A stretch of 64,000 nucleotides of DNA from an uncultured Flavobacteriaceae bacterium (GTDB taxonomy: Bacteria; Bacteroidota; Bacteroidia; Flavobacteriales; Flavobacteriaceae), in the NCBI GenBank assembly GCA_947488345.1, contig CANKZQ010000005.1, forward strand, positions 62,001 to 126,000. Reading direction: 5' to 3'. Below the pieces are notes generated by a model. It had not been told where the DNA came from, did not search any database, and was given only the letters and a program-made list of their open reading frames with translations. Each line of letters starts with the position of its first letter. The first letter of the stretch is position 1. The position numbers and the translations under genes were made by a program. This document shows, piece after piece, positions 30,276 to 41,700 of the stretch.

Positions 30276-33098
30276 ATGTCAACGAAAATGAAATTGCGTT
30301 TAATTTGGCTTTTAACACAGTTTCTGTTTTGTCTCAGTGGATTTAGCCAAGAGTTACCGCCGATTCAAAATTTTTCAACAAAAGATTATGACGCCGAAAA
30401 TCAAAATTGGGGAATTTCGCAGTCTTCAGAGAAATTGATTTATGTTGCTAATAATAAAGGATTGCTCGAATTTAACGGCGCAGAATGGAAATTATATGCT
30501 TTGCCGAACGAATCTATAGTACGATCGGTACATGTAGTTAAGGATCGCATTTATACGGGAAGTTTTATGGAGTTCGGTTATTGGCAGAAAGATGACTTGG
30601 GTGTACTAAATTTTACCTCCATCTCTCGGGAAATGAATATTGAAATGATCGAAGATGAAGAGTTTTGGCATATTTTAAATACAGATGACGGAATTGTTTT
30701 TCAATCTCTAAATAGAATTTATATATATAATGAAACGAGTGAAACGGTTGGCACTATAAATTCGTCCACGATTATTACAAATATTTTCAAGGTAAAACAG
30801 GACATTTATTTCCAACGGATAAATGAAGGAATATTTAAAATTGAAAATGGTAAAGATGTCTTAGTGTTCGATGATGCGATTATTAGAGATACCGATGTAA
30901 TTAATATTTTCCCTAATGGAGAGGGCTTACTTATTTTAACGCGAGACACTGGTTTTTATAGATTAGAAAATAAGGTACTAGAAAAATGGGATATTGAAGC
31001 TAAAGAAGTATTAGCAAAGGTTAGTGTATACAATGGCATTCGACTAAATAATAACGGTTATGCACTTGGAACAATATCGGATGGTCTGATCCAATTGGAT
31101 GAAAAAGGAGCGCTCATGTATCACATAGATCAAAACAAAGGAATATCTAATAATACTGTGTTGGCTGTTTTTGAGGACGCTGATGACACTATTTGGTTGG
31201 GTCTTGATAATGGGATAAGCTATGTAAATGTAAATTCTCCATTTAAAGAGTATAATGATGATAAAGGAATATTGGGAAGTGTATATACATCGGCCATTAT
31301 TGATACGACGCTGTACTTAGGAACAAATCAAGGGTTGTTTTTCAAGAAATTAGGTGAAGATGAATTTACATTTATTGAAGGAACTCAAGGGCAAGTATGG
31401 TTTTTGAAGCAAATACATCAAACGCTTTTTTGCGGACATAATTTAGGAACATTTATCGTTGAAGGAGATCAAGCAAAAAAGATATCAAACACTCAAGGAA
31501 CCTGGAATATAGACCGATTAGATGGTAAGCCCAATTTGCTGCTTCAAGGAAATTATGATGGATTGTATGTTCTTGAAAAATCTAATAATACTTGGAAATT
31601 GAGAAATAAGATAGATGGTTTTAATAATTCATCGAGATATTTTGAAGCTTTTGGAAATAAGATTTTTGTAAATCATGAATATAAAGGAGTTTTTAAACTA
31701 AGTGTAGATAGTACGTTTAATAGCGCCATAAATGTTTCGATTGATACCTTAATAAAAGGGTCTAATTCTGGAATAACAAAGTACAATAATGATTTGCTAT
31801 ACGCTTATCAAAATGGAATTTATAAGTATGAAGAAGCCAAAGAAAAATTCGTAAAGGATTCGTTATTAAGTAGGGCGTATGCGCGAGATGAATATAGTTC
31901 GGGTAAACTTATCGTAGACGAAGACAATACGCTATGGACATTTACGAATACAAATGTGAGTTATGTTTCTGCAGGAGGCTTAACAAGTACCCCAAAAATT
32001 AATAGTATTCCGTTAAAAAAAGACATCCGAAGAGGTGTTATCGGCTATGAAAATATCTTAAACCTTCAAGACAAATCAAAAGATATCTATTTAATGGGTA
32101 CAACTAGAGGTTATATTACGACCAATTTAAATGCCTTGCAGGTCGAAAATTTCCAAGTTCATATAGATGGTATTATCAAAGGAAGTAATAAAAAAGATGA
32201 TGAGATAAAGAAGAGACTCGATAAAAATTTAAAAGGAGATTTTAAAAGTGATGAGAATAATCTAGAGTTTTCCTATTACACACCCGAATTCAAGAAATTC
32301 TTAAGTCCGAATTATCAGTTTCAATTGCTAGGGATTTATAATGAATGGAGTTCTTGGAGCGAAAGTTCAACAACCATATTCGAAAACCTTCCTTTTGGAA
32401 AATATACTTTTAGAGTACGAGCAAAAATCGGCAATACGTTTTCAAATAATATCGCTTCTTATTCTTTTACCATTGCAAAACCATGGTATATTTCTAATGT
32501 AATGATTGGCCTCTACATTTTAGGCGTGTTACTTTTTTCTTTATTTATGCATAATTTATATAAGCGGCATTATAGCAAGCAAAAACAAAAACTCATAGAA
32601 ACGAATAAAAGAGAATTAGAACTAGCCCAGCTTCAAAACGAAAAGGAGATAATTAGAATTAAAAACGAACAATTAGAGGTTGACGTCAAAAATAAGAGTA
32701 AAGAGTTGGCGGCGTCAACAATGAGTATTATTAAAAAGAATGAGTTGTTGACAACAATTAAAGGTGAGCTTTACCATCTTAGTGACAATGATTTAGTGAA
32801 ACCTGTTCTACATATTATTGATAAAAGCTTACGACAAAATGATGATTGGGAATTCTTTCAAGAAGCATTTAATAACGCAGATAGTGGATTTCTAAAGAAA
32901 GTGAAAACCTTACACCCTTCATTGTCTCCAAATGATCTAAAACTATGTGCATATTTACGATTAAATTTGTCTTCTAAAGAGATCGCACCATTACTTAATA
33001 TTTCGTCGAGAAGTGTAGAAATAAAAAGATATAGGTTGCGAAAAAAACTAAATTTACTACACAAGGATAACCTTGTAAACTATATTCTAGAGCTTTAA
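30276..33098 (+). CDS. Membrane-anchored propeller sensor with Y_Y_Y domain and cytoplasmic LuxR-like HTH (PUL regulator)
   Basis: N-term signal/propeller repeats ('NTVLAVFEDADDTIWLGLDNGI'), 'FSYYTPEFKKFLSPNYQFQLLGIYNEWSSWSE..YTFRVRAK' Y_Y_Y, TM helix, coiled coil, C-term 'LKLCAYLRLNLSSKEIAPLLNISSRSVEIKRYRLRKKLNL'. Start nominally MSTKMKLRL (30276). Confidence 0.85.
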   Translation: MSTKMKLRLIWLLTQFLFCLSGFSQELPPIQNFSTKDYDAENQNWGISQSSEKLIYVANNKGLLEFNGAEWKLYALPNESIVRSVHVVKDRIYTGSFMEFGYWQKDDLGVLNFTSISREMNIEMIEDEEFWHILNTDDGIVFQSLNRIYIYNETSETVGTINSSTIITNIFKVKQDIYFQRINEGIFKIENGKDVLVFDDAIIRDTDVINIFPNGEGLLILTRDTGFYRLENKVLEKWDIEAKEVLAKVSVYNGIRLNNNGYALGTISDGLIQLDEKGALMYHIDQNKGISNNTVLAVFEDADDTIWLGLDNGISYVNVNSPFKEYNDDKGILGSVYTSAIIDTTLYLGTNQGLFFKKLGEDEFTFIEGTQGQVWFLKQIHQTLFCGHNLGTFIVEGDQAKKISNTQGTWNIDRLDGKPNLLLQGNYDGLYVLEKSNNTWKLRNKIDGFNNSSRYFEAFGNKIFVNHEYKGVFKLSVDSTFNSAINVSIDTLIKGSNSGITKYNNDLLYAYQNGIYKYEEAKEKFVKDSLLSRAYARDEYSSGKLIVDEDNTLWTFTNTNVSYVSAGGLTSTPKINSIPLKKDIRRGVIGYENILNLQDKSKDIYLMGTTRGYITTNLNALQVENFQVHIDGIIKGSNKKDDEIKKRLDKNLKGDFKSDENNLEFSYYTPEFKKFLSPNYQFQLLGIYNEWSSWSESSTTIFENLPFGKYTFRVRAKIGNTFSNNIASYSFTIAKPWYISNVMIGLYILGVLLFSLFMHNLYKRHYSKQKQKLIETNKRELELAQLQNEKEIIRIKNEQLEVDVKNKSKELAASTMSIIKKNELLTTIKGELYHLSDNDLVKPVLHIIDKSLRQNDDWEFFQEAFNNADSGFLKKVKTLHPSLSPNDLKLCAYLRLNLSSKEIAPLLNISSRSVEIKRYRLRKKLNLLHKDNLVNYILEL

Positions 33099-33325
33099 GA
33101 GCTTAACACTGCTACTTTTCACCTCAACATTCCCTATACAAACGCGAATTTAACACTTTGTTAAAGATTTTTTTAACAAAATTAAACAATCCTGTATTTA
33201 GTATTGAATTAACCAGAATAATACAAAAAAACCACTGTTTTTTTGACATGTATACTTTTTGTTTAGGTGTTTTTTATGGATTTGATAATATTCGATACTA
33301 AGTTTAATGTCTCAAATAGAAGCAC

Positions 33326-36300
33326 ATGAATACACTAAAAAACAATCTTCTAGTAATTACCCTTTTAGTATCGGTTATGACCACGTTCGCTCAAGTCGAA
33401 AAAGTGACAGTTGTAAATGATGACCAAGGATCTAAGTTAGTGGTAAACGGAAAAGACTTTATCGTTAATGGAATGAATTGGGATTATATTCCAATTGGAA
33501 CCAATACGGTGAATGCTAACTTTTGGAAGAAATCTGATGCTGTTATAAAAGCAGGATTGGACGGGGAAATGGGACTCTTAAAGAATATGGGTGTCAACGT
33601 AATACGTCAATATACAGGAGTGCCAGCAAAATGGATTAAATATATCTATGAGAACTACGGTATTTATACCATGTTGAATGATTCTTTTGGTCGTTACGGA
33701 CTTACTTTAGATGGCGTTTGGACACCAGTAACTGATTACTCAGACCCCAAAACACAACAGTACCTCTTAAGTGAAGTAGAAAAACTAGCAAAGGAATATA
33801 AAAATACTCCGGGTCTATTGCTATACCTCTTAGGGAATGAAAATAATTATGGCCTTTTTTGGGCAGGCGCAGAAACAGAAGATTTTCCTGACGAAGAAGA
33901 AAAGAAACAGGCGGTTGGAGAAAGTCGTGGGCGTCCAATGTATCGCTTGATGAACGAGGCCGCGAAATTAATAAAAGCTACCGACGCATCTCACCCTGTA
34001 GCCATTTGTAATGGAGATGTTTTATTCATCGACATTGTAGCCGAAGAATGTAAAGATGTAGATATTTATGGAACAAATACTTATCGAGGAGCCTCATTTG
34101 GAGATATGTTCCAAGTCGTGAAAGATAAACTGAATAAACCGCTGCTATTTACTGAGTTTGGTGCAGATGCCTTTAGTGCAACGAAGAATGCAGAAGATCA
34201 AGAATCTCAAGCCTACTATATGGTTGAGAACTGGAAAGAGATCTACGAGAATGCGGCTGGAGTTGGTAAAGTGGGAAATTCACTAGGAGGATTTACGTTT
34301 CAATTTAGTGATGGTTGGTGGAAATTCGGATTTGATAATAGAGAAAATGCAGATCAGCATGACAATAATGCTTCATGGTCGAATGGTGGATATGCGAGAG
34401 ATTTAGTAGGTAAAGAAAACAATATGAATGAGGAGTGGTTTGGTATTTGTGCCAAAGGTCCAACGGATGCTCGAGGATTATATGAACTCTATCCTAGAGC
34501 GGCCTATTATGCCTTAAAAGAAGCACATAAATTCAATCCTTATGACGAAAACACCAACGTAGAAACCGTTAAAAATCACTTTGATGATATTCAATTAATG
34601 GAGGCCGTTTTAAAGGCACGTGGTGACAAAGCCGCTTTGGAAGCTAAAAGTGGTGGAAAAATTCGTATTAGTCAATTAAGGGCAGAATTTACCACGTTTA
34701 ATACTGGAGGCAGTTTATTGGCAACACCCAGTACCGCCGACCCAGATAATATCGCATTTCCAAATGAAACCGGATTTGATCATATGCAATCATATTATGT
34801 CGGTGTTGAAGGTAGACCTTCACCGAACATGCGTGCGAATGTAAACTTTAATATTCTTGGTAACGTCGCTGCAAATCCAATTAATGAAATATTCTATGAA
34901 AATCGAGGAAGATCAATTTCAATAAACACTAATAATGGTGAAGTAACATTAGGAGATGCGAATAGAGTTCAAGTCTATAATGCCGAATTCGAATGGAAAA
35001 CTAAAGACGCTGATGTAAAAGGATTCTATCGAGTTGGTCACAACCATTGGGGCTATGAAGGTGATTTCTTTGGGTTATATCCAGAAGCTAACTATGGTCC
35101 AAATTTAGATATTTATAATGGTGAAATTTCAGGTCTAGAGATTGATGGAAAAAGATCCTTCAAAGGTTTAAAAGCAGCATTTGGTCCACAGCTTTGGTGG
35201 GGAGCGAACCCTGCGTTCTTAGTGAAGTATTCTAAAACAATCAAACATATTGACATTACAGGTATTTTTCATGAAGATATTGATGAACAAGGCGCTGCGG
35301 TTACTTCTATAGCGGTACCAGTACCTAAAACACGTCGAGCAACATTATACGCCAAAAGAGAATTTGGAGCCTTTGGTTTAGAGGTCGGAGGTATATGGGG
35401 TGGACAACCTTTAAACGGACGTGAATTTCAATTTGTGCAAGGCGAACCAGGAAATTACGTTGTTTTTAATGACAAAATAAATACCGATGACAATTGGGGG
35501 GCGAAGGCTAAAATAACATATGAAGGCGGAAAATTTAATTGGTATGCACTAGGAGCCACTGCAGGTTTGGTTGCAAATGGTGGTGCCGACCAAACTAGAA
35601 CATTTACAGGATGGAAATTAAAGGATAATGGTAGTGGTAACCAAAATAGTTTCCTTACCGGATTTACATATACCATTGGTGATCTTCAAATAGCACCAAA
35701 CTTTTTATGGCAAGAACCTCTAGTAGATGCAATACCAAATGATGTGGGCGGAGCAGGAAGACTTCGAAACATTCAAGACGATCCATTTGTTGTTAGATCA
35801 AATAGAAAAACAACAGCAGGTGAGATCTTATTGACATATGATCCAACCCCTGGGTCATGGTTTTATGAATGGGATAACGACCGAGCTGAAGATGCTAAAT
35901 TCGCCTTCAATCTTGGTTTTGTATATCGTCATTTACCAACAACTATGGATGCTGCCATTGGTTTCTTTGAAGGCTCTCGTATAGGTGCACCTTTCGCCAA
36001 TTCAGTACCAGCCCAAGATCTTTGGGAGGGAAGTTCACGTATTGTGTCAAAAATAAATCCAGATTTAGGCTTAATTGCAAATCTATATGTCGGTAACGGA
36101 CAGGCGAATGGTAGCGACGATAGAGTGATAAATAGAGCTGGAGGTGATGTACGATTAATTTATAAAAAATGGAAGGTTGAGTCTGCGGTCAAAATAAACG
36201 ATTGGGGACCATATGATTATCACCGTGATTTCAACTTAACATACCCGGTTCAATTAATGCTAGATATTTCAACCTCATTAGGAAAGCCAGATTGGTTTAT

Positions 36301-36487
36301 TCTACCTGACACAAAAATAGGTATTCGAGGTACGTGGCGCTCATTGAATGAATTTTCGCCACGCTTTTTACCAAATGTCGTAGCTCCAAATACATTTCCA
36401 CCAGAACCTATTCTCAGTCCTGTTGGGTTTGGTAATGGAAGCGAGTGGGAGATTAGAACATATGTACACATTAACATTGGAAAATAA
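33326..36487 (+). CDS. Secreted clan GH-A (GH2/GH5-like TIM barrel) glycosidase domain fused to C-terminal outer-membrane beta-barrel-like domain
   Basis: Signal peptide; 'LVVNGKDFIVNGMNWDY', 'LLLYLLGNENNYGLFW' (acid/base-like GNEN), 'PLLFTEFGADAF' (nucleophile-like E); from about residue 480, alternating amphipathic strands to the C-terminus '..WEIRTYVHINIGK'. Confidence 0.7.
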   Translation: MNTLKNNLLVITLLVSVMTTFAQVEKVTVVNDDQGSKLVVNGKDFIVNGMNWDYIPIGTNTVNANFWKKSDAVIKAGLDGEMGLLKNMGVNVIRQYTGVPAKWIKYIYENYGIYTMLNDSFGRYGLTLDGVWTPVTDYSDPKTQQYLLSEVEKLAKEYKNTPGLLLYLLGNENNYGLFWAGAETEDFPDEEEKKQAVGESRGRPMYRLMNEAAKLIKATDASHPVAICNGDVLFIDIVAEECKDVDIYGTNTYRGASFGDMFQVVKDKLNKPLLFTEFGADAFSATKNAEDQESQAYYMVENWKEIYENAAGVGKVGNSLGGFTFQFSDGWWKFGFDNRENADQHDNNASWSNGGYARDLVGKENNMNEEWFGICAKGPTDARGLYELYPRAAYYALKEAHKFNPYDENTNVETVKNHFDDIQLMEAVLKARGDKAALEAKSGGKIRISQLRAEFTTFNTGGSLLATPSTADPDNIAFPNETGFDHMQSYYVGVEGRPSPNMRANVNFNILGNVAANPINEIFYENRGRSISINTNNGEVTLGDANRVQVYNAEFEWKTKDADVKGFYRVGHNHWGYEGDFFGLYPEANYGPNLDIYNGEISGLEIDGKRSFKGLKAAFGPQLWWGANPAFLVKYSKTIKHIDITGIFHEDIDEQGAAVTSIAVPVPKTRRATLYAKREFGAFGLEVGGIWGGQPLNGREFQFVQGEPGNYVVFNDKINTDDNWGAKAKITYEGGKFNWYALGATAGLVANGGADQTRTFTGWKLKDNGSGNQNSFLTGFTYTIGDLQIAPNFLWQEPLVDAIPNDVGGAGRLRNIQDDPFVVRSNRKTTAGEILLTYDPTPGSWFYEWDNDRAEDAKFAFNLGFVYRHLPTTMDAAIGFFEGSRIGAPFANSVPAQDLWEGSSRIVSKINPDLGLIANLYVGNGQANGSDDRVINRAGGDVRLIYKKWKVESAVKINDWGPYDYHRDFNLTYPVQLMLDISTSLGKPDWFILPDTKIGIRGTWRSLNEFSPRFLPNVVAPNTFPPEPILSPVGFGNGSEWEIRTYVHINIGK

Positions 36488-36497
36488 TACGATAAAG

Positions 36498-37907
36498 ATG
36501 AAGAATATAAAACAAATAAAATTGAAAAACCTGTTTTTGATGTTAGTTTTTATGACATTGATTGGTTGCGAGAGAGAACTCTCTGGCGATGCTGAGTTTG
36601 CGACATTTTCTAAAACTGGAGAGATCTTTATTGATGCACCAGTAGGTCTTGGGAGTGATTTTTACTTTCCTTTTTTGGGTTCGAAAGCAACCGCTTTTTC
36701 AGTCGATCAAGATGTTGCTTATGAAAGCGCAGCCTCAATGCGAATTGATGTGCCGAATGCAAATGATCCCGAAGGGAGTTTTGCAGGTGCAATTTTTAGA
36801 GTGGAAGGTTCAGGACGTAACCTAACAGAATTTGATGCCCTTACTTTTTGGGCAAAAGCATCACAGGGTGTTACTATTGGAGAGATAGGATTTGGACAAG
36901 ACTTCGGAGAGAATAAATTTCAAGTGACAAGAACAAATGTAACACTCGGAACAAACTGGGTTAAATATATAATTCCCATTCCAGATCCTTCTAAGTTAAC
37001 CGAAGAGCGCGGAATGCTATGGTATGCTGCCGGAACACAAGACACAGATGGGTTTGGGTATACATTTTGGTTCGATGAAGTACAATTTGAAAAGTTAGGT
37101 ACTATTGCACAACCACAACCAGCAATATTGAACGGTGTTGACGTTGAACAAGACGCTTTTATCGATATCCCTATCGAGCTGTCGGGGCTTACTCAAACCT
37201 TTAACGGACCATCAGGAGAGAATATTACCGTACTAGCCAAACCTTCATACTATGAATTTACTTCTACAGATATTGATGTGGCAAGGGCAAATGAATTAGG
37301 TGTTGTATCTGTGGTTGGAACCGGTCAAGCGACCATATCGGCGACTTTAGGAAATGTCGCTGCTCAAGGATCGTTGGCACTCAATGTAAAAGGCACATTC
37401 GATTTTGCACCAATGCCTCCTCAGAGAAATGCGAACGACGTAATATCTGTATTTAGTGACGCTTATACGAATGTTTCCGTTGATTATTTTAATGGATTTT
37501 TCGCTCCTTTTCAAACTACTTTAGGAGGATCTCCACCTTTAGATGTAAATGGCGATGCAGTTATTAATTATACCGATCTAAATTTTGTAGGGATAGGAAC
37601 TTTTCAAGATGTTCCGTCAATTAATACTACAGAAATGACCCACCTTCATATTGATATAAAAGTCAATGAAAATATTGATGCAGGAGATTTTATTACCATA
37701 CAATTGCTCAACGCGGTTGGAGATAACGAAACTTCCGGTGAGGTTAGATTCGAAGCAGATACCTTCACAACAGATGAATGGATTAGTTTGGATATTCCAT
37801 TGACCGATTTCGGTCTTGCTGATCGTTCTCAAATAGGGCTCTTATTTTTTGTATCCGACGCTACGATTAGTGACATATTCGTTGATAATATCTATTACTA
37901 TAAATAG
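36498..37907 (+). CDS. Surface lipoprotein with carbohydrate-binding and bacterial Ig-like domains
   Basis: Lipobox FMTLIGC (start 36498, MKNIKQIK); 'FDALTFWAKASQGVTIGEIGFGQ..WFDEVQFE' CBM-like beta-sandwich; 'SVVGTGQATISATLGNVAAQGSL' Ig-like; second 'FVDNIYYYK' CBM-like domain. Confidence 0.7.
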   Translation: MKNIKQIKLKNLFLMLVFMTLIGCERELSGDAEFATFSKTGEIFIDAPVGLGSDFYFPFLGSKATAFSVDQDVAYESAASMRIDVPNANDPEGSFAGAIFRVEGSGRNLTEFDALTFWAKASQGVTIGEIGFGQDFGENKFQVTRTNVTLGTNWVKYIIPIPDPSKLTEERGMLWYAAGTQDTDGFGYTFWFDEVQFEKLGTIAQPQPAILNGVDVEQDAFIDIPIELSGLTQTFNGPSGENITVLAKPSYYEFTSTDIDVARANELGVVSVVGTGQATISATLGNVAAQGSLALNVKGTFDFAPMPPQRNANDVISVFSDAYTNVSVDYFNGFFAPFQTTLGGSPPLDVNGDAVINYTDLNFVGIGTFQDVPSINTTEMTHLHIDIKVNENIDAGDFITIQLLNAVGDNETSGEVRFEADTFTTDEWISLDIPLTDFGLADRSQIGLLFFVSDATISDIFVDNIYYYK

Positions 37908-37931
37908 GAGGTTAATTTTAAAATAAAGAAG

Positions 37932-38771
37932 ATGAACAGAAATAAAATATATACAAGAACAAAAGCCGTCGTAATTCCAGTTTTTCTATGCGCGATGCTA
38001 TTGGTTATCTCAAGTTGCAATACAGATGAAACGCAAACGGTAACCAATTTCACCAAGCTTGTTATGTCTGATGAATTCGACACAGAGGGTGCTCCGAATA
38101 GTACCATGTGGACTTTCGACATAGGCAGAGGACCCAATAATGACGGATGGGGAAATCAAGAGTTACAATACTATACGAATCGTACTGAGAACGTAAAAGT
38201 CGAAAATGGGTTTTTACTAATTACTGCTCAGGAAGAATCATTCGAAGGCGCATCCTACACTTCTGCTAGATTGAAAACAGAAGGATTGTTTGAACAGCAA
38301 TATGGGCGTTTTGAAGCTAGAATAAGACTACCATATGGTAAAGGCTTGTGGCCGGCATTTTGGTTGTTGGGGAATGATTGCGATACAAACATTTGGCCAC
38401 AATGTGGTGAGATAGATATCATGGAATATTTGGGAGATTCTCCAACAGTTGTGTTTGGAAGTGCTCACGGACCAGGATATTCTGCAGGAGAAGCAGAAAC
38501 AAAAGAATATGCCTTAGAGAATGATCGGTTTGATACAGGCTTCCACATCTTCGGAATAGAATGGGGGCCTAATTACATCAACTATTATGTAGATGATGTT
38601 TTATATAATCAAATAACACCCGAAGATGTTTCTGGAGAATGGGTATTTGATCATCCATTCTATATCATAATGAATGTTGCCGTTGGTGGTAGTTTTCCAG
38701 GATCACCTAACCCAGAAACAGTGTTCCCGCAAACCATGGTGGTAGATTATGTACGTGTATATCAACAATAG
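37932..38771 (+). CDS. GH16 family beta-glucanase (laminarinase-like) lipoprotein
   Basis: Lipobox VISSC; 'WPQCGEIDIMEYLG' GH16 catalytic ExDxxE motif; 'PYGKGLWPAFWLLG'. Confidence 0.95.
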   Translation: MNRNKIYTRTKAVVIPVFLCAMLLVISSCNTDETQTVTNFTKLVMSDEFDTEGAPNSTMWTFDIGRGPNNDGWGNQELQYYTNRTENVKVENGFLLITAQEESFEGASYTSARLKTEGLFEQQYGRFEARIRLPYGKGLWPAFWLLGNDCDTNIWPQCGEIDIMEYLGDSPTVVFGSAHGPGYSAGEAETKEYALENDRFDTGFHIFGIEWGPNYINYYVDDVLYNQITPEDVSGEWVFDHPFYIIMNVAVGGSFPGSPNPETVFPQTMVVDYVRVYQQ

Positions 38772-38799
38772 AAAGTAAACAATTAACTAATAAGAAATT

Positions 38800-41700
38800 A
38801 TGAAAGAATTAATCGAAAGAACTAAGATATTATGGTTATTCGTTATCGCAATATCCTTTGTAAGTTGCGAAAATGATGATGATGCTGTGTTGCCCGAACT
38901 CGTGGCAAGTTTTGCGCACACCATAAATGAAGATACAGGAGCAGTATCATTTATTAATTTATCCGAAAATGCCGATACCTATTCTTGGGATTTTGGTGAT
39001 GGAACATCCTCTACAGAAATTAACCCTATAAGAAGTTTTCCTACGGGCACTTATACTATAAAATTGTCGGCTGCAAATGCAGCAGGAGCATCGGGTTCTT
39101 TTGAGGATCAAATAGTGATAAATATTCCGCTTCCTATAAATATTCCAGTAACCTTTGATGATCCGAACGTAAATTACGAAGTATCCACTTTTAATGGGGC
39201 TTCTTTTATGATCGTAGACAATCCTGATGCTTCAGGTACGAATACAAGTACCTCAAAAGTTGGTGCAATCACTAATGTTGGTGCTGCATTTGAAGGTATT
39301 TTCTTTGATTTGGGTATGGGCATAGATTTAACAACGTTAAAATCCGTGCAAGCCAATTTTTGGTCAGAGACTCCAGTAGATGTGTTGTTGAAGCTTGAAG
39401 AAGGTACTGGTGCTGATATTGAAACAACAGCAAGTCATGGCGGTACAGGATGGGAAATGATCACGTTTAATTTCACATCCGATGCTAGTTATTCAAGATT
39501 TACAATGTTTGTTGACGGTCCAGGTACAGCAGCGGGAACTTTTTATATGGATGATATTGTGCAAATTGAGACACCACCTGCAACAAGTGGATGTACAGAA
39601 ACGCCAATAGCAGCAACCTCACTTCCATTGGATTTTGAAGGATGTGCAACTTTTCCTTCATCTGATAATTTCGGAGCAGGAATTACATCCGAATTGACGG
39701 TAAACCCTTCTAAAACTGGAATTAACACTTCGGATTTTGTTTTAAAAGTTGATAAGCCTACAGGGTCAGATTTCTTTGCAGGAATACAAAATACATTTGC
39801 GGAAAATTTTGACTTAACTACGACAGATATTTTTAAGGTGAAAGTATATTCGACAAAAGCGAATGTGGTTTTACGATTTGAATTATTGGCGAATCCAAAT
39901 GATGGAAGTATTGGTAATCCAGCTCCAGTATTCATAACCGTTCCTACGGCAAACGAATGGACAGAAGTTGAAGTTAACTTTACGGGATTACCGGCTGGAC
40001 CAATGGCATATAATCAACTGGTTATAAAACCAGACAATGACCAAAGCGATAGCGCTATTACCGCTGGTGGAACTTATTATTTTGATGATCTTACACTTAA
40101 TGAAAATGATCCAGGAAGTACATTTGATAGTGGTTTGTTGACGAATGGTGATTTTGAAAACGGAGCAGCACCATGGACAATTGGAGTTGGTACAGATCCT
40201 GTACCTGTAGTTACTGATGCCGGAAATAGTTTTTATTCGGTAGATGTTACCGCAGCTGGAAATCCATTTGATGTGAATATGAGTCAAAAACTAGAAATAA
40301 TTGAGAACTCGAGCTATATATTAACATTTGATGCCTGGTCTGACCGAGCAAGGTCGTTGGTCGCAGGAATAGGTCTTAGTGGAGGTAGCTTCGCTAATAC
40401 AACAGAGTCTGTTAATTTAACAACAACAAGAACAACATTCACGCTGACATTAACCGCTGCAGGATTTGGTGCTGCAGATGCTCGTGTTTTATTCGATTCT
40501 GGAGCAGAAGTTGGTGTCGTGAATATTGATAATGTTTCATTAGTATTAGATACTGGTTCAGGAGCAGACACAGAAGCTCCAGTTATTACTTTAAATGGAG
40601 ATGCTACCGTTACAGTAATTGTTGGTGATACCTTTACAGATCCAGGAGCTCAAGCGAACGATAATGTAGATGGAGACCTCACGGGAAGCATTACAGTAGG
40701 GGGAGATACGGTTGATACAAATACAATCGGAACATATATTATAACATACAACGTTAGTGATGCCGCTGGTAATGCCGCTGCTCAAGTGACTAGAACGGTA
40801 AATGTTGAAGCGCCGGCACCATTTAACAGTGGTTTATTGACCAATGGCGATTTTGAAAGTGGTGCAGCCCCTTGGACAATAGGAGTTGGTTCCGATCCAG
40901 TACCCGTTGTAACTGATGCGGGAAATAGTTTTTATTCAGTAGACGTTACAGCAGCGGGTAATTCGTTTGATGTAAATATGAGTCAAAAACTAGAAATAGT
41001 AGAGAACTCTACCTATAAATTAACTTTTGATGCTTGGTCAGATCGCGCAAGAACGATTATTGCAGGCATTGGTTTAAGTGGTGGTAGTTTTGCTAATACA
41101 AATGAAACCGTAAACCTAACAACAGATAGGCAAACATTTACACTTACCCTAACCGCTGCTGGATTTGGCGCAGCAGATGCACGTGTATTATTTGATTCAG
41201 GTGCCGAAGTAGGATTAGTCAACATCGATAATGTATCTCTAGAGTTAGACGGTGGTTCTACAGGAACTGGAGGGTGTAATGATACGCCAATTGCGGCTAC
41301 AGAACTTCCATTAGATTTTGAAGGATGCCAAACATTTATATCATCATTTTCGAGTATTGGTGATGGAGGTGTTACACCTAGTTTAGATGCCAATCCATCT
41401 AAATCTGGTATCAATACATCAGATAATGTGTTAAAGGTTGTTAGAGCTAGTGGTATTAATCGTTGGGGAGGTGTTCAAAATTCATTTCCAGCAGGAACTA
41501 TTGATATTACAACAAAGGTATTTAAAGTTAAGGTATATTCTAGCGTAGCAGACGTTACCTATCGATTTGAGTTGGCCTTAGACCCTCAAACAGATCCGGT
41601 TACTGGTAATCCTGCACCTCAATTTGTACAAGTGTCTGGAGGAGCTAATGAGTGGGTAGAAATAGAATTTACGTTTACTAACTTACCGGCTACGCCAACT

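Noticed and set aside
33326-36487. SusC-like TonB-dependent transporter
   Set aside because: No plug domain, TonB box or SusC-type N-terminus; N-terminal half is glycosidase-like.
39543-41414. Minus-strand ORFs inside the multi-CBM gene, two of them similar to each other
   Set aside because: Similarity is explained by the duplicated module on the coding strand.
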